From Bacteroidales bacterium (lineage in GTDB: Bacteria; Bacteroidota; Bacteroidia; Bacteroidales; P3), in contig JAFTFL010000015.1 of NCBI GenBank assembly GCA_017449525.1, positions 1-64,000 on the forward strand: a stretch of DNA of 64,000 nucleotides. The letters run 5' to 3'. Numbering within the stretch: position 1 is the stretch's first letter; every line of letters begins with the position of its first letter. Shown in pieces: positions 41,085-51,081 of the stretch. The notes beneath the pieces were generated by a model. That model saw nothing but the letters and a program-made list of their open reading frames with translations, was not told the origin of the DNA and searched no databases. The position numbers and the translations under genes are program-made.

Positions 41085-42302
41085 TTAGAGCAGTCGTTTG
41101 CGCCAGCAGTAGCGCAGGTAGAGGCCAAAGGCTACGTCGGTGGAGTGCTGCAGCAGGTCGTGCCAAGCTGTGATGTCGGCACCGAGCTGGCATTCGCCGA
41201 ATGCTATTTCGGCCGTGGCGTTGAGCGTAAGGATGCTGCGTGTGGGGAGTACGGTCTCTGGATGCAAGGCGTAGTCGCACTGCGAGGCGTAGTGTCCGTC
41301 GCCTCTTGCCGACAGGAAGTGCTGGCCATACCAATAGCTGGCCGAGCCCTGCAGTCGGTAGGGCGATGTGGCGTTGGGGGCGACCGATGTGTAGTCAATG
41401 GCAAGGGTGGTCTGCAGTGCCTGCCCCGAAGTGTAGGGCACGTAGGCAGTGGCTTTTCCTGAGGCCATGTGGTAGTTGAACAGCGTGGCGCTGAGGCTGG
41501 CTGTGGTGCTTTGGTCGGTCGAACGCAGGTTCAGACGTAGCCCGATGCTCTCGTTGAAGCGCGATTCGATACAGGTGTCGAGCGTACTTATTTGGCCTCC
41601 TCGATGGCTGCCGATGAAGGTGAGGGGCATGTCGAGTTGCCAACGGGCTCCCTTGCCGTTGGCACCGAGCGGCAGGTGCAGCTCGTGGTGCGAGCCGAGC
41701 GTGAAGCGTTCTTGCGCGGCGGTCCACGGCATGAGCAGTTCTTCCCAGTTTATCCAGGTGTCCGACTGCCAATGGCGTGTGTGTGTGATGAGCTGCACTC
41801 CCTCTTCAAGAAAAGTGTGGGTGGGCAGAAACAGTCGTTCGGGATCGAGCAAGGCCGGCGGAACATCGTGGCTGCTACTTCCGCCGAGGGTGCCCATGAC
41901 CACTTGCAGCAGGTCGTTTCCGAAGGGTTGGCAGCGCAGGGTGGCTCGAGGGCGCATTAGGCTGATGCCTTGATCTCCGGCCAATAGTTCAGTGAGGAGC
42001 CCTATTTCGATGTCGGCATGTCGGCTGAAGGTGTATTGCAGGGTGGGGGAGATGCGGCTGCCGATGGCTGTGTAGCCCAGCGAGGTGGGGTTGAAGCACT
42101 CGGCATCGCGCAGGAATGCCAGTGCGTCGACGGCTATGTGTAGCCTACCGCTGTCGGCCGTGGAAATGGGGGTTGGACGGTTGCACAGCATCTGAGGAAG
42201 GGTGCTCTGTGCGCGAACGCCATTTCCTACAAGTAGCATTCCGAGCAAAAGCCCGCACAGGGCTGCGGTGAGCGGTAGAGGGTGAGAGGAGGTCATCGTC
42301 AA
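41085..42302 (-). CDS. Outer-membrane beta-barrel protein, 405 aa
   Basis: There is a signal peptide (LTAALCGLLLGMLLVGNGVRAQ). Many amphipathic strands follow (LQYTFSRHADIEIGLLTELL, SIGLRLNLRSTDQSTTASLS, AFGLYLRYCWRKRLL), ending in a basic C terminus, consistent with a beta-barrel of 14 or more strands. I do not recognise a family. The start overlaps the stop of the TlpA-like gene by 4 bp (ATGA), so the two are translationally coupled. Confidence 0.75.
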   Translation of the reverse strand: MTMTSSHPLPLTAALCGLLLGMLLVGNGVRAQSTLPQMLCNRPTPISTADSGRLHIAVDALAFLRDAECFNPTSLGYTAIGSRISPTLQYTFSRHADIEIGLLTELLAGDQGISLMRPRATLRCQPFGNDLLQVVMGTLGGSSSHDVPPALLDPERLFLPTHTFLEEGVQLITHTRHWQSDTWINWEELLMPWTAAQERFTLGSHHELHLPLGANGKGARWQLDMPLTFIGSHRGGQISTLDTCIESRFNESIGLRLNLRSTDQSTTASLSATLFNYHMASGKATAYVPYTSGQALQTTLAIDYTSVAPNATSPYRLQGSASYWYGQHFLSARGDGHYASQCDYALHPETVLPTRSILTLNATAEIAFGECQLGADITAWHDLLQHSTDVAFGLYLRYCWRKRLL

Positions 42303-43408
42303 CTGGCGGGGTTGAGCAGTTTCTCGAGCAGCGGCTCTATCTGGTTGCCCTGGAGGTCGCGAGCTGCTATGGTGCCGTCGCGGTCTATCACGACAAGTTG
42401 CGGTATGGCGTCGATGCCGTAGGTGGTGGTGGCGGTGTGTGCCTCCGTGGTGTCAACCAGTTGGGGGTAGGTGATGCCGAGCTGCTCGGTGGCCTTTCGG
42501 TGGGCATCGGGTTGGTCCCACACGTCGATGCCGACAAATACCACACCGCGTTCGGCGTAGCGCGCATGGAGGTCGAGGAGGAAATTGCTGATGGTGTGGC
42601 GGCAAGGTGCACACCAAGAAGCCCAGAAATCCACCACGGCAATGTGGCCGTCGATGAGCTGGCTCAGCAATGCTGTTTGGCCGGTGGCAAAGTCCACCCC
42701 TTGCAGGTCCGCGTAGGGCTTGCCTGCCGAGGTGCGGTCCGTTGCCTGCAGGTGCAGTAGCAGGTCGCGGTTGTGCTTGAAGCCGCTGACGGTGGGTGTG
42801 GCTTCCCTCATCAGGTCGTCGAAGTGCAGATAGTCCATGTCGCTCTCCGATGCCATCATGTGGAGTGCATACGCCCCGACAATGTTGTCTTTATTCTCGT
42901 TGTAGCACTGTTCGGCACAGGCTACGTTGGCCTGACTGATGAGCAGGCTGATGCTGTCGAACTGTTGGGCAAGCATCTCGCGCTCCATCGATGTTTCGGC
43001 AGCGAGGTAAGCGTAGTAGCAGCCTTCCAGTTCGTTGCGCAGCTGGCTGTTGTGGCAGCAGCGTTGCAGCTCCCACAGGCGGTCGTTGAGTGGGGTGCCA
43101 CCGACGATGCTCTTGTCCACGTCAACCATCACTGTGCCGCGCTCCAGCACGCACAGCGTTTGACTGCTGCCAATGATCACCACGGCTAAGCGTGGTTGCG
43201 GTGTTTTGCCAGTGAAGACGATTTCGGACTCCTGTACGTTGACCGAGTCGATGTATTGTTGAGTTTCGTAATCAGCTAAGTATGCAGTCTTGATGTCGGC
43301 GAGGTCGGTGTCGATGGCGCAGCGGAGGGTGTATGATTCGGAGCGGCTACAGGCCGATGCCACGAGGAGCAGGCAGCCTATGAGAGCGGTGTGTAGGCGG
43401 AGGTGCAT
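42299..43408 (-). CDS. TlpA-like thioredoxin lipoprotein with DUF4369-type N domain
   Basis: The 369-residue lipoprotein (LIGCLLLVASAC with lipid-modified Cys) has an N-terminal beta domain (SVNVQESEIVFTGKTPQPRL) like DUF4369. A helical linker follows, then a C-terminal thioredoxin fold with redox motif C-x2-C in VVDFWASWCAPCRHTISNF and cis-Pro region GIDAIPQLVVIDRDG. It should reduce or shuffle disulfides in the periplasm. The promoter at 43470-43477 is 62 bp upstream. It is coupled to the downstream barrel gene, which may be its client. Confidence 0.88.
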   Translation of the reverse strand: MHLRLHTALIGCLLLVASACSRSESYTLRCAIDTDLADIKTAYLADYETQQYIDSVNVQESEIVFTGKTPQPRLAVVIIGSSQTLCVLERGTVMVDVDKSIVGGTPLNDRLWELQRCCHNSQLRNELEGCYYAYLAAETSMEREMLAQQFDSISLLISQANVACAEQCYNENKDNIVGAYALHMMASESDMDYLHFDDLMREATPTVSGFKHNRDLLLHLQATDRTSAGKPYADLQGVDFATGQTALLSQLIDGHIAVVDFWASWCAPCRHTISNFLLDLHARYAERGVVFVGIDVWDQPDAHRKATEQLGITYPQLVDTTEAHTATTTYGIDAIPQLVVIDRDGTIAARDLQGNQIEPLLEKLLNPAS

Positions 43409-43469
43409 GGCGGTTTAGATGTTGATAACGTGTGTTTCGTGCGCGCAGGTCGTTGCGCTGTGAGTGGTG

Positions 43470-43477
43470 CAAATGTA
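43470..43477 (-). promoter_or_regulatory. -7 box TACATTTG, promoter of TlpA-like gene
   Basis: The minus strand reads GACGTACATTTGCACC, 62 bp before the ATG at 43408. Confidence 0.6.
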
Positions 43478-43517
43478 CGTCTTTTTTTGCAGATGTGGTT
43501 GTGGCGCAGGATGTGAT

Positions 43518-43694
43518 GCCGTAGGGGTAGAGGAGTGGATGCCGTACGGATGGGACATTGGCGGCCTTGGGTTGGAGAGTGTATGCCGTACGGCATGGTG
43601 GTGATATAACAAGATGAATGGCAGTGTGGTAGTGGTGGATGAATGTGGGAGCTGTGCGGCATGTGTGGCTACGCCGTACGGCCTGGCGTATGGC
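43518..43694. repeat. GCCGTACGGC array D, 22-bp lattice
   Basis: Copies start at 43518 (GCCGTAGGGG), 43541 (GCCGTACGGA), 43585 (perfect), 43651 (GCTGTGCGGC), 43673 (perfect) and 43685 (GGCGTATGGC, out of phase). The main steps are 23, 44, 66 and 22 bp. It lies between the distal promoter at 43850 and the proximal promoter at 43470 of the TlpA-like gene. Confidence 0.85.
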
Positions 43695-43849
43695 ATTCAC
43701 TGCGTGTGGAAACGGGAGGTGAGACAAAGGGAACTTGGCAGGACTGCTGCCAAACGCGATGGGTGCTGCCAACCGAGGTGGGTGGGCGTTCGACAAATGG
43801 GGTAACCTTTGGACAGGTTGCGTTCAAAATCTGCAGCCCAACTCGGTTG

Positions 43850-43857
43850 CAAAAGTA
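43850..43857 (-). promoter_or_regulatory. Distal/orphan promoter box TACTTTTG upstream of array D
   Basis: The minus strand reads ATGCGTACTTTTGCAACC. It points across array D toward the TlpA-like gene 440 bp away, which has a closer promoter of its own. Nothing else was seen in 43860-44060. Confidence 0.55.
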
Positions 43858-44069
43858 CGCATTTTTCGGCAATCGTCAGCAGGTTGGCCTCCTAACGTTG
43901 CACGGCGTGTGATAGCCTGCGCTTCGGGTGTGTCAAAAAATCAGCGGCGCGCTTTGTAGGGCACCGCACAAGCCGGTGCACGGGGCTGTTCGGTGCAGAG
44001 CTGAGTGTTGACAATCATGCCTATGCAAAATTGCACAGAGGTCGGCTCGAGTGTGTGGTAAAAAATGCG

Positions 44070-44077
44070 TATCTTTG
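44070..44077 (+). promoter_or_regulatory. -7 box TATCTTTG of guaB operon
   Basis: ATGCGTATCTTTGCAC lies 20 bp before the guaB ATG, giving a very short leader. It is nearly identical to the lysS promoter. Confidence 0.7.
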
Positions 44078-44097
44078 CACGAAAATTGTATTATATA

Positions 44098-45570
44098 ATG
44101 TATACTGACCAATCTAAATTCATAGGCGAAGGCCTTACCTACGACGACGTGCTGCTCGTCCCCTCGTACTCCGATGTGCTTCCTCGTGAAGTGAAAGTGA
44201 AATCACGCTTCAGTCGTAATATCACAGTTAACGTACCACTTGTGTCGGCTGCCATGGACACCGTAACCGAGGCTGCCATGGCCATCGGCATGGCTCAAGA
44301 GGGTGGCATCGGTGTGCTCCACAAGAACATGACGATAGAACGCCAGGCAAACGAGGTGTTGAAGGTGAAGCGCTCGGAGAACGGTATGATAGTCGACCCC
44401 GTTACGCTCAGTAAGGATGCCTTGGTGAAAGACGCAGTGGAACTGATGCACGAGTACGGTATTGGCGGTATACCTATTGTGGACAGCAACCGTATGCTTA
44501 TTGGCATGGTAACCAACCGCGACCTGCGCTTTGAACGCAATATGAGTCGTCCGTTGAGCGAAATCATGATCACCAAGCTCATCACTACCCATGAGGGTAC
44601 CACCTTCGAGGAAGCAACAGACATCTTGCAGCAGTACAAGATTGAAAAGCTGCCCGTGGTGAACAAGGAGGGTCAGTTCGTGGGCTTGATTACCTACAGC
44701 GACATCATGAAGACCAAAGAGCGTCCCAACGCATGTAAGGACAAGAACGGTCGGCTGCGCGTGGCTGCAGGTGTAGGCATCACGGCCGACATGATGGAAC
44801 GTGTGCAGGCACTGGTGAAGGCCGGAGCCGACGCTATTGTGATAGACACGGCGCACGGCCACTCCATACGCGTTGTTGAAGCCTTGAAACGGGTGAAGGC
44901 TACCTATCCGGAAGTGGATGTGGTGGTGGGCAACATCGCCACTGGCGAGGCTGCACTCATGCTGGCCGAGGCCGGAGCTGACGCCGTTAAAGTGGGTATA
45001 GGCCCAGGCAGTATATGCTCCACACGTGTTATTGCAGGCATCGGCGTGCCACAGCTCACGGCTGTGTGCGAAGTGGCGGGCGCCTTGAAGCAAGGTGGCT
45101 ATGATATTCCGCTCATTGCCGACGGCGGCATACGCTACAGTGGCGACGTGGTGAAGGCACTGGCTGCTGGAGCAGGCACGGTCATGATCGGCTCGCTGGT
45201 GGCTGGCACCGAAGAGGCTCCAGGCGAAACCATTATATTCGAAGGACGCAAATTCAAGTCGTATAGGGGTATGGGCTCTTTGGAAGCCATGCAGAGTGGC
45301 AGCAAGGACCGCTACTTCCAAGACAAGGAGACCGACGTTAAGAAACTGGTGCCGGAAGGCGTGGTGGGAAGAGTGCCCTACAAGGGAACGCTCAACGAGG
45401 TGCTCTACCAACTGGTGGGCGGCTTGAAGGCTGGTATGGGCTATACCGGTAGTAAAGACATAGAAACCCTCCAAAAGGCCAAGTTCATCCGCATCACCTC
45501 GGCAGGCTTCACGGAGAGCCATCCGCACGACATAGCCATTACACGCGAAGCTCCTAACTATTCACGATAA
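44098..45570 (+). CDS. guaB: Inosine-5'-monophosphate dehydrogenase
   Basis: GuaB oxidises IMP to XMP with NAD, committing purine flux to GMP. The 490-residue product has the N-terminal barrel half ([19 protein letters not shown]), two CBS domains (residues about 95-205; [40 protein letters not shown]), and the catalytic Cys loop [15 protein letters not shown]. The [17 protein letters not shown] phosphate site and the flap Arg-Tyr (SKDRYFQD) are also present. The frame extends 11 codons upstream, but the promoter at 44070 sets the start at 44098. A foldase gene follows after 15 bp. Confidence 0.97.
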   Translation: MYTDQSKFIGEGLTYDDVLLVPSYSDVLPREVKVKSRFSRNITVNVPLVSAAMDTVTEAAMAIGMAQEGGIGVLHKNMTIERQANEVLKVKRSENGMIVDPVTLSKDALVKDAVELMHEYGIGGIPIVDSNRMLIGMVTNRDLRFERNMSRPLSEIMITKLITTHEGTTFEEATDILQQYKIEKLPVVNKEGQFVGLITYSDIMKTKERPNACKDKNGRLRVAAGVGITADMMERVQALVKAGADAIVIDTAHGHSIRVVEALKRVKATYPEVDVVVGNIATGEAALMLAEAGADAVKVGIGPGSICSTRVIAGIGVPQLTAVCEVAGALKQGGYDIPLIADGGIRYSGDVVKALAAGAGTVMIGSLVAGTEEAPGETIIFEGRKFKSYRGMGSLEAMQSGSKDRYFQDKETDVKKLVPEGVVGRVPYKGTLNEVLYQLVGGLKAGMGYTGSKDIETLQKAKFIRITSAGFTESHPHDIAITREAPNYSR

Positions 45571-45585
45571 TTCAGCATCAACCAC

Positions 45586-47775
45586 ATGACGCCTTTGATG
45601 AAAGGGAAAATGCCGCACGTGGCAGAGTCGGGTGTCCGCAGCCCCCGGCACGACAAGAGGACAACGAGCCCGCTGTGGGCTTTGGCCATCGTATGTCTGT
45701 TGGCAGCACAGACAGCCTTTGCGCAAACGGATTCGGTAGTGATGGAGATAGGTGGCAAGCCTGTCTACAAAAGTGAATTCATGAGAGAATTCTTGCGCAG
45801 TATAGGTAAGAAACCAGGCGATGCACCCACGGCATGTACCTACGAGAAGCGTCAAGCGTTGGAAGAGTACGTGCAGACCTATGCGAACTATCGCGCCAAG
45901 CTGGCAGATGCATTTGCCAAACGCTACGACAAAAACCGCCGTCTGCAACGCGAGTTCAAGGGCTACCGTGCCGAGTTGGCTGCGCCCTACTTGATTGACT
46001 CGGCTACACTGCAACGTCTCATGGCAGAGGCTTATGAGCGTAATCACTATGTGCTCAGCGCCTCGCACATCCTCGTCCCTCTGGGAGAGAACGCCATGCC
46101 AGCGGATACACTGGCTGCATACAACCATGCGCTCGAGTTGCGCAAGCGCGTAACGCAAGGTGGCGAAGACTTTGCAGAGGTTGCCAAGGAGGAGTGGATA
46201 CGCAATAATAAACTGGATGACGACTTGGGCAATGGAACCGGAGATCGTGAGCCAAACGATGGGACACTCGGAAGCTTTACGGTATTCGACATGGTGTACC
46301 CGTTCGAAAGTGCCGCTTACGCTCTTCAGGTCGGTCAAGTCTCAAAGCCAGTGAGGACGCGGTACGGCTACCATATTATTAAGCTCCACGGAAAGACACC
46401 TTACTTCAATGTGGCAACGGTGCAACACATCTGGATAAGCGACGAGCAGAACAAGGAGTACGCCAAAGGGAAAGTACAGGAGGCATATCGCCAAATCTTG
46501 AGTGATACGATTGGCTTTGCAGTGGTGGCACGCAACTACAGCGATGACCGATCCACTTCCTTCAACGGCGGTCTTATACCCAACTCTAATATACACCAGT
46601 TGCCTCCCGAATATGTGGACCGGCTGGGTCGTATGAAGGCGGGCGAAGTGAGCGAACCGTTCCACACTGCCTACGGTTGGCATATCCTCTACTTGGTGAA
46701 GAAGGATGCCCTGCCTCCCATGGAGGAAATGGAGCCCTACTATAGACAAAAGATGGCTCACGACAACAGAAATGACCAGTCGACCAAAGTGTTCGTGGAG
46801 CAATGCAAAAGACGTTACCACGTGGTGGACAACGTGAATACCACACACAAAGTGAAGGTGGGTAAGACGTACAAAACGATGCCTGTGGCCACGCTGGACG
46901 CTGCCAAGTCGATGCTCAATGACTCGGTGTTCAGAAAGAGATGGCGTTATCGTGTTCCGCAGAACCCCGACAGCACCGTCCTCCTTGTCATTAAGGAAAA
47001 CCAGTACACGGTGCATGACTTTTTGAAGTACTTGGAACAAAACCAAGAACTAATACGTAAGTACGACGTCAGTCTGTGGGTAGACGGAAAATATCCAGAG
47101 TGGGTAGACCGTATGGTGTTGGACTATGCGGACAGCCACTTAGAGAGTGAGCATCCCGAGTTTGCAGCATTGATGTCGGAATACTTGAATGGGTTGACCA
47201 TCTTCTCTTACAACCACGTCAATGTGTGGGACAAAGCACAGACCGACAGCGTGGGACTGCTGCAGTTCTATCAGGAGAACAGCAGCCGTCGCAGCTATGA
47301 CAATCCAGCAGACTCGTCTTATTTTTGGAATGAGCGCGCCAGCCTCGTGATGGTTACAGTGGCAGATAGCCTGTGTATCGCTCCCTCAAAAGTGGAGAAG
47401 CAACTCAACAAAGCGTTGAAGAAGGGCGAGGTGGATGAGGCTTCCATCGGAAACAAACTATCGGGCATGCTCAGCAAAGAGTGCTCGGCTGCCAAGCCGG
47501 TTGAGGTGTTGCAGACCACGGCGGAGAAAGGCCATCAGATGTTGCTGCGTTCCGATGAATGGCACCAGGGAGTGTATGCCCGCAGTGGTGTGCGTGGCTA
47601 CACCTTCTATATAGTTACTAAGGTGCAGGAACCGACCCTCAAATCCCTTTCGGAAGCAAAAGGGTTCTACATGAACGACTACCAGAATTTCCTGGACGAA
47701 CAGCTTATCAAGAGTCTTTGGGAGACCTACCAAGTGAAGATTCATCAAAACGTTGTTGACGAGATTACCTATTGA
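45586..47775 (+). CDS. Periplasmic peptidyl-prolyl isomerase with two parvulin domains
   Basis: The 729-residue product has an N-terminal signal or anchor segment (LWALAIVCLLAAQTAFAQ). Two PpiC/parvulin domains follow: the first around residues 155-265 (LSASHILVPLGENA to VRTRYGYHIIKLHGKTP), the second around 275-385 (ATVQHIWISDEQ to FHTAYGWHILYLVKKD). A long C-terminal helical region follows. It should assist folding of exported proteins. The N terminus before the signal is uncertain; other in-frame ATGs exist. It is second gene in the guaB operon. Confidence 0.88.
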   Translation: MTPLMKGKMPHVAESGVRSPRHDKRTTSPLWALAIVCLLAAQTAFAQTDSVVMEIGGKPVYKSEFMREFLRSIGKKPGDAPTACTYEKRQALEEYVQTYANYRAKLADAFAKRYDKNRRLQREFKGYRAELAAPYLIDSATLQRLMAEAYERNHYVLSASHILVPLGENAMPADTLAAYNHALELRKRVTQGGEDFAEVAKEEWIRNNKLDDDLGNGTGDREPNDGTLGSFTVFDMVYPFESAAYALQVGQVSKPVRTRYGYHIIKLHGKTPYFNVATVQHIWISDEQNKEYAKGKVQEAYRQILSDTIGFAVVARNYSDDRSTSFNGGLIPNSNIHQLPPEYVDRLGRMKAGEVSEPFHTAYGWHILYLVKKDALPPMEEMEPYYRQKMAHDNRNDQSTKVFVEQCKRRYHVVDNVNTTHKVKVGKTYKTMPVATLDAAKSMLNDSVFRKRWRYRVPQNPDSTVLLVIKENQYTVHDFLKYLEQNQELIRKYDVSLWVDGKYPEWVDRMVLDYADSHLESEHPEFAALMSEYLNGLTIFSYNHVNVWDKAQTDSVGLLQFYQENSSRRSYDNPADSSYFWNERASLVMVTVADSLCIAPSKVEKQLNKALKKGEVDEASIGNKLSGMLSKECSAAKPVEVLQTTAEKGHQMLLRSDEWHQGVYARSGVRGYTFYIVTKVQEPTLKSLSEAKGFYMNDYQNFLDEQLIKSLWETYQVKIHQNVVDEITY

Positions 47776-47782
47776 TAGTCCT

Positions 47783-48637
47783 ATGTACCGACGCATGCGC
47801 GCAACTGGCTTAGTGGTAGCCATGATGGGGCTTTTGCTCTGCTCTTGTTCTGAAAAAGCAGGGGAAGAGAAGCCTGTGGCACGTGCATTTGATAACTACC
47901 TATATCAGTCGGACTTGGAAAACTTGGTGCCAGAAGGTGTGGGTGGAGAAGACAGCATCACGATTGTCAATAACTACATCAACCAGTGGATGCAGCAGAT
48001 GGTGGTGCTGGAGAAGGCCAAGAGTAATGTGTCGTCAGACTTTGAGCGCGAGTTGAATAACTACAAGAATAGTCTGTTGACTTACGAGTATGAGCGCATG
48101 GTGATAGCCCAACTACTGGATACGGTGGTGAGCAATGGTGAAATAGAGACGTACTACAACGAGCATAAGGACAACTTCACGCTACGTATGAATATTGTGA
48201 GAGCCGTGTATGTGAAAGTGGCGAAGGATGCTCCCGTGGTGAACCGACTGAAGAAACTCATCTCTGGTAAATGGTCGGACGACACGATGTTGGAGTTGCA
48301 GCGTATTGCCTCGATGTATGGGAAGGACTACTCTTTTGAAGAAGACCAATGGATGCCCTTTCAAAAGCTGCAGATGGTTGTGCCTATTGAGACATACAAT
48401 GAGAGTTTGTTCCTCCGAAACAACAGTAGCGTCCTTATTAAAGATGATGCCTATGTGTATGCCGTACGGATATTGGATTTCAAGATTACGGACGAGGTGT
48501 CGCCGCTGGAGTATGAGAGGGAACGCATCTGTACTATTATTCTCAATGCGCGCAAAATTGACATCATCAAGAATATGCAGCGAGACCTGCTGAAAAAAGC
48601 AGAAGTGAGTTGCGACATAGAACGATACAAGAGTTAG
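47783..48637 (+). CDS. Lipoprotein of the foldase cluster (SurA N-like, no parvulin core)
   Basis: The 284-residue product has a lipoprotein signal (VVAMMGLLLCSC) and a helical SurA-like layout: YLYQSDLENLVPEG, a NYINQWMQQMVVLEKA helix and a long basic helix. The parvulin signature seen in both neighbours is missing, so isomerase activity is doubtful. The pattern suggests a chaperone-only member anchored in the membrane. It starts 7 bp after the preceding stop and is followed by surA, with no promoter between. Confidence 0.8.
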   Translation: MYRRMRATGLVVAMMGLLLCSCSEKAGEEKPVARAFDNYLYQSDLENLVPEGVGGEDSITIVNNYINQWMQQMVVLEKAKSNVSSDFERELNNYKNSLLTYEYERMVIAQLLDTVVSNGEIETYYNEHKDNFTLRMNIVRAVYVKVAKDAPVVNRLKKLISGKWSDDTMLELQRIASMYGKDYSFEEDQWMPFQKLQMVVPIETYNESLFLRNNSSVLIKDDAYVYAVRILDFKITDEVSPLEYERERICTIILNARKIDIIKNMQRDLLKKAEVSCDIERYKS

Positions 48638-48688
48638 AATAAGGACAACAACGTATGGGAAACCATACGGAAAGTATACTGGAAGAAC

Positions 48689-50077
48689 ATGGAAAGACAC
48701 GACAGAAAGCACTCCTTAGGAAGATTGGCCGTACTGGTAGTGGCAATGGGTGCCATTCTTGCTACCAGTCGACTGCAGGCGCAAGAGTCTGCCACCGTCA
48801 TAGATGGTGTGGCTGCTGTGGTAGGGAAGAACATCATAAAGTTTTCCGACATAGAGAATGCCATGCTGCAAGTGCGCATGCGCGAGGGTTACGAAAGTGC
48901 CCAAGCCAGCAAGTGCGAACTACTCGAAAGTGCACTGATAAGCAAACTGCTGGTGCACAAAGGTCAGGTGGATAGTGTGGAGGTTACGGACGAAGAGGTT
49001 GAGACCCAAGTGGACTACTACTTACGCAACTACATACGGCAGTATGGGAGCAAGGAGGCTTTGAAGACGGCCATGGGCTTTTCATATGATGAGATGCACG
49101 ACTTATTCTTTGACATGATGAAGGATAGGATGTTGAGCCAACGAGTCGAGCATCAGCTGACGCAAAATATAAAGGTAACGCCTGCTGAGGTGGCAGCCTA
49201 CTTTGCGAAGATGCCAAAGGACAGCATCCCAACCATTGCTGAAGAGTATGAGTTGGAAGAGATAGAGATTGCCCCATCGATTGCTCAAGAGGAAAAGGAG
49301 CGCGTTAAAGCGGATTTGGCCGAATTGCGCGAACGCATTCTGAAGGGGGAGCGTTTCGCTATGCTGGCCACGCTCTACTCCGAAGACCCAGGCTCCGCTA
49401 AGAAAGGGGGAGAACTCGGCTTCTTCACGCGTGGCGATATGGTGCCCGAGTTTGAGGCCGCTGCGTTCGCATTGAAGCCAGGCGAGGTGTCGCCCATCAT
49501 AGAGAGTTCCTACGGATATCATGTACTACAACTGATAGAGCGGAGAGGAAACACTATCAATGTCCGCCACATATTGAAGATTCCTAAGGTGTCGTCTGAT
49601 GACATGCTCCACACGCGGGTGTTGCTTGACAGCGTAGCCAATCAGATAAGACTGGGCAACATCTCTTTTGAAGAGGCAGCCAAGAAGTACTCGATGGCTC
49701 CAAACAAGGCACAGGGTGGAGCTGTAACGAACCCGTATACAGGCAATAACCGCTTCAATAAAGAGATGGCTGCCGAGCGCTACCCAGGTATATCCTTTTC
49801 TGGTATGCACGAGGGAGACATCAGCGCAGCCTTGAACATGAAGAACGATGAGAGCAAAGATGTGTATCGTATCGTGCGGCTGAAGCGCAAGATAGAGGCT
49901 CATGCTGCTAATCTGACGGATGACTACGATAAGATAGCCAATGCGGCACTGCAGGAGATGCAACATCAAAAAGTAATGGATTGGGCTTCGAAGATGATCA
50001 AGACGACCTACATTCACTTGTCAGATGCCTATAAGGATTGTACATTCGAGTTGAACTGGACGAAAACCAACAAATAG
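48689..50077 (+). CDS. surA: SurA-type periplasmic chaperone/peptidyl-prolyl isomerase
   Basis: The 462-residue product has a signal peptide ([20 protein letters not shown]) and a SurA N domain ([20 protein letters not shown]). A parvulin domain follows ([23 protein letters not shown] in part, then [20 protein letters not shown]), and a second, weaker parvulin-like domain ([16 protein letters not shown]). It escorts outer-membrane proteins across the periplasm. It is third foldase gene in the guaB operon; moxR follows after 7 bp. Confidence 0.9.
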   Translation: MERHDRKHSLGRLAVLVVAMGAILATSRLQAQESATVIDGVAAVVGKNIIKFSDIENAMLQVRMREGYESAQASKCELLESALISKLLVHKGQVDSVEVTDEEVETQVDYYLRNYIRQYGSKEALKTAMGFSYDEMHDLFFDMMKDRMLSQRVEHQLTQNIKVTPAEVAAYFAKMPKDSIPTIAEEYELEEIEIAPSIAQEEKERVKADLAELRERILKGERFAMLATLYSEDPGSAKKGGELGFFTRGDMVPEFEAAAFALKPGEVSPIIESSYGYHVLQLIERRGNTINVRHILKIPKVSSDDMLHTRVLLDSVANQIRLGNISFEEAAKKYSMAPNKAQGGAVTNPYTGNNRFNKEMAAERYPGISFSGMHEGDISAALNMKNDESKDVYRIVRLKRKIEAHAANLTDDYDKIANAALQEMQHQKVMDWASKMIKTTYIHLSDAYKDCTFELNWTKTNK

Positions 50078-50084
50078 CGAACGC

Positions 50085-51059
50085 ATGGAGACATCAGCAA
50101 ATATAGAACTGCTCTCAACGCTCGTCACTAAGTATGAGCAGCTGAAAGAGGAGATAGGAAAGGTTATAGTAGGTCAGTCAGATGCGGTGGACAGTATGCT
50201 GACAGCCATTTTCTCAGGCGGTCATTGTCTTCTTGTTGGGGTGCCAGGCTTGGCAAAGACGTTGATGGTAAACACGCTTGCCAAAGTTCTCGGATTGGAG
50301 TTCAGTAGAATCCAATTCACTCCAGACCTCATGCCATCGGATATCACTGGTTCGGAAATCCTGGATGAGTCGCGCCAGTTTCGCTTTGTAAAAGGACCCA
50401 TATTTGCTAACATTGTGTTGGCCGATGAAATTAATCGTACTCCGCCGAAGACGCAAGCCGCTTTGCTGGAAGCTATGCAAGAGCGGTCGGTAACGGTGGC
50501 TGGTGTGGCGCATAGACTTCAAGCCCCCTTCTTTGTACTGGCAACCCAGAACCCGATAGAACAGGAAGGTACTTATCCATTGCCAGAGGCGCAGTTGGAT
50601 AGGTTTATGCTTAATGTGAAGTTGGACTATCCTTCTTTTGAAGAGGAACTGGATATTGTGAAGAACACTACTGTAGCGCAGAGTGGAGCGGTGAAGACTG
50701 TACTGACTGGAGGTGAAATAGTGAATCTGCAGGAGGTAGTTAGGCAACTGCCTGTACCCGACAATGTGTATCGATATGCAGTGAGATTGGTGGAGATGAC
50801 GAGAGTGGGGACTGGTCGTGAGTGTGAGTATGCAAAGAAGTACCTTTCGTGGGGAGCAGGGCCTCGGGCATCGCAGTTCTTGGTCATGGGTGCAAAGACT
50901 CACGCCGCAATGCATGGCAAGTACTCGCCTGATATAGAGGATGTGCGTTCGGTCGCTACCGAAGTGTTGCGTCACCGCATTGTTCGTAACTATTATGCGG
51001 AGGCTGAAGGTGTCTCCTCGGATGCGGTTATTGAAAGGCTACTACAGGAAAATAAGTAA
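50085..51059 (+). CDS. MoxR-family AAA+ ATPase
   Basis: The 324-residue product has Walker A GVPGLAKT, Walker [22 protein letters not shown], and sensor motif [22 protein letters not shown]. All three are diagnostic of MoxR ATPases, which act as chaperones for metal insertion or assembly of secreted or membrane complexes. MoxR genes are often next to VWA/Bat genes, but none follows here; instead an exported protein does. It lies within the guaB-foldase operon. Confidence 0.93.
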   Translation: METSANIELLSTLVTKYEQLKEEIGKVIVGQSDAVDSMLTAIFSGGHCLLVGVPGLAKTLMVNTLAKVLGLEFSRIQFTPDLMPSDITGSEILDESRQFRFVKGPIFANIVLADEINRTPPKTQAALLEAMQERSVTVAGVAHRLQAPFFVLATQNPIEQEGTYPLPEAQLDRFMLNVKLDYPSFEEELDIVKNTTVAQSGAVKTVLTGGEIVNLQEVVRQLPVPDNVYRYAVRLVEMTRVGTGRECEYAKKYLSWGAGPRASQFLVMGAKTHAAMHGKYSPDIEDVRSVATEVLRHRIVRNYYAEAEGVSSDAVIERLLQENK

Positions 51060-51081
51060 TGTAATAGAACGTAAACAGAGC

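Noticed and set aside
43378-43696. Frames beginning MPYG in the array loci as a family of small peptides
   Set aside because: The palindrome itself spells ATG-CCG-TAC-GGC when preceded by AT. Different loci give unrelated sequences after the first residues, and the 22-bp step breaks frame.
44203-45528. 441-residue minus-strand frame opposite guaB
   Set aside because: Shadow of guaB codon bias; rich in His and Val with no domain.
50941-51081. Upstream extension of the 418-residue exported protein
   Set aside because: It overlaps the end of moxR in another frame, and the signal peptide begins at 51082.
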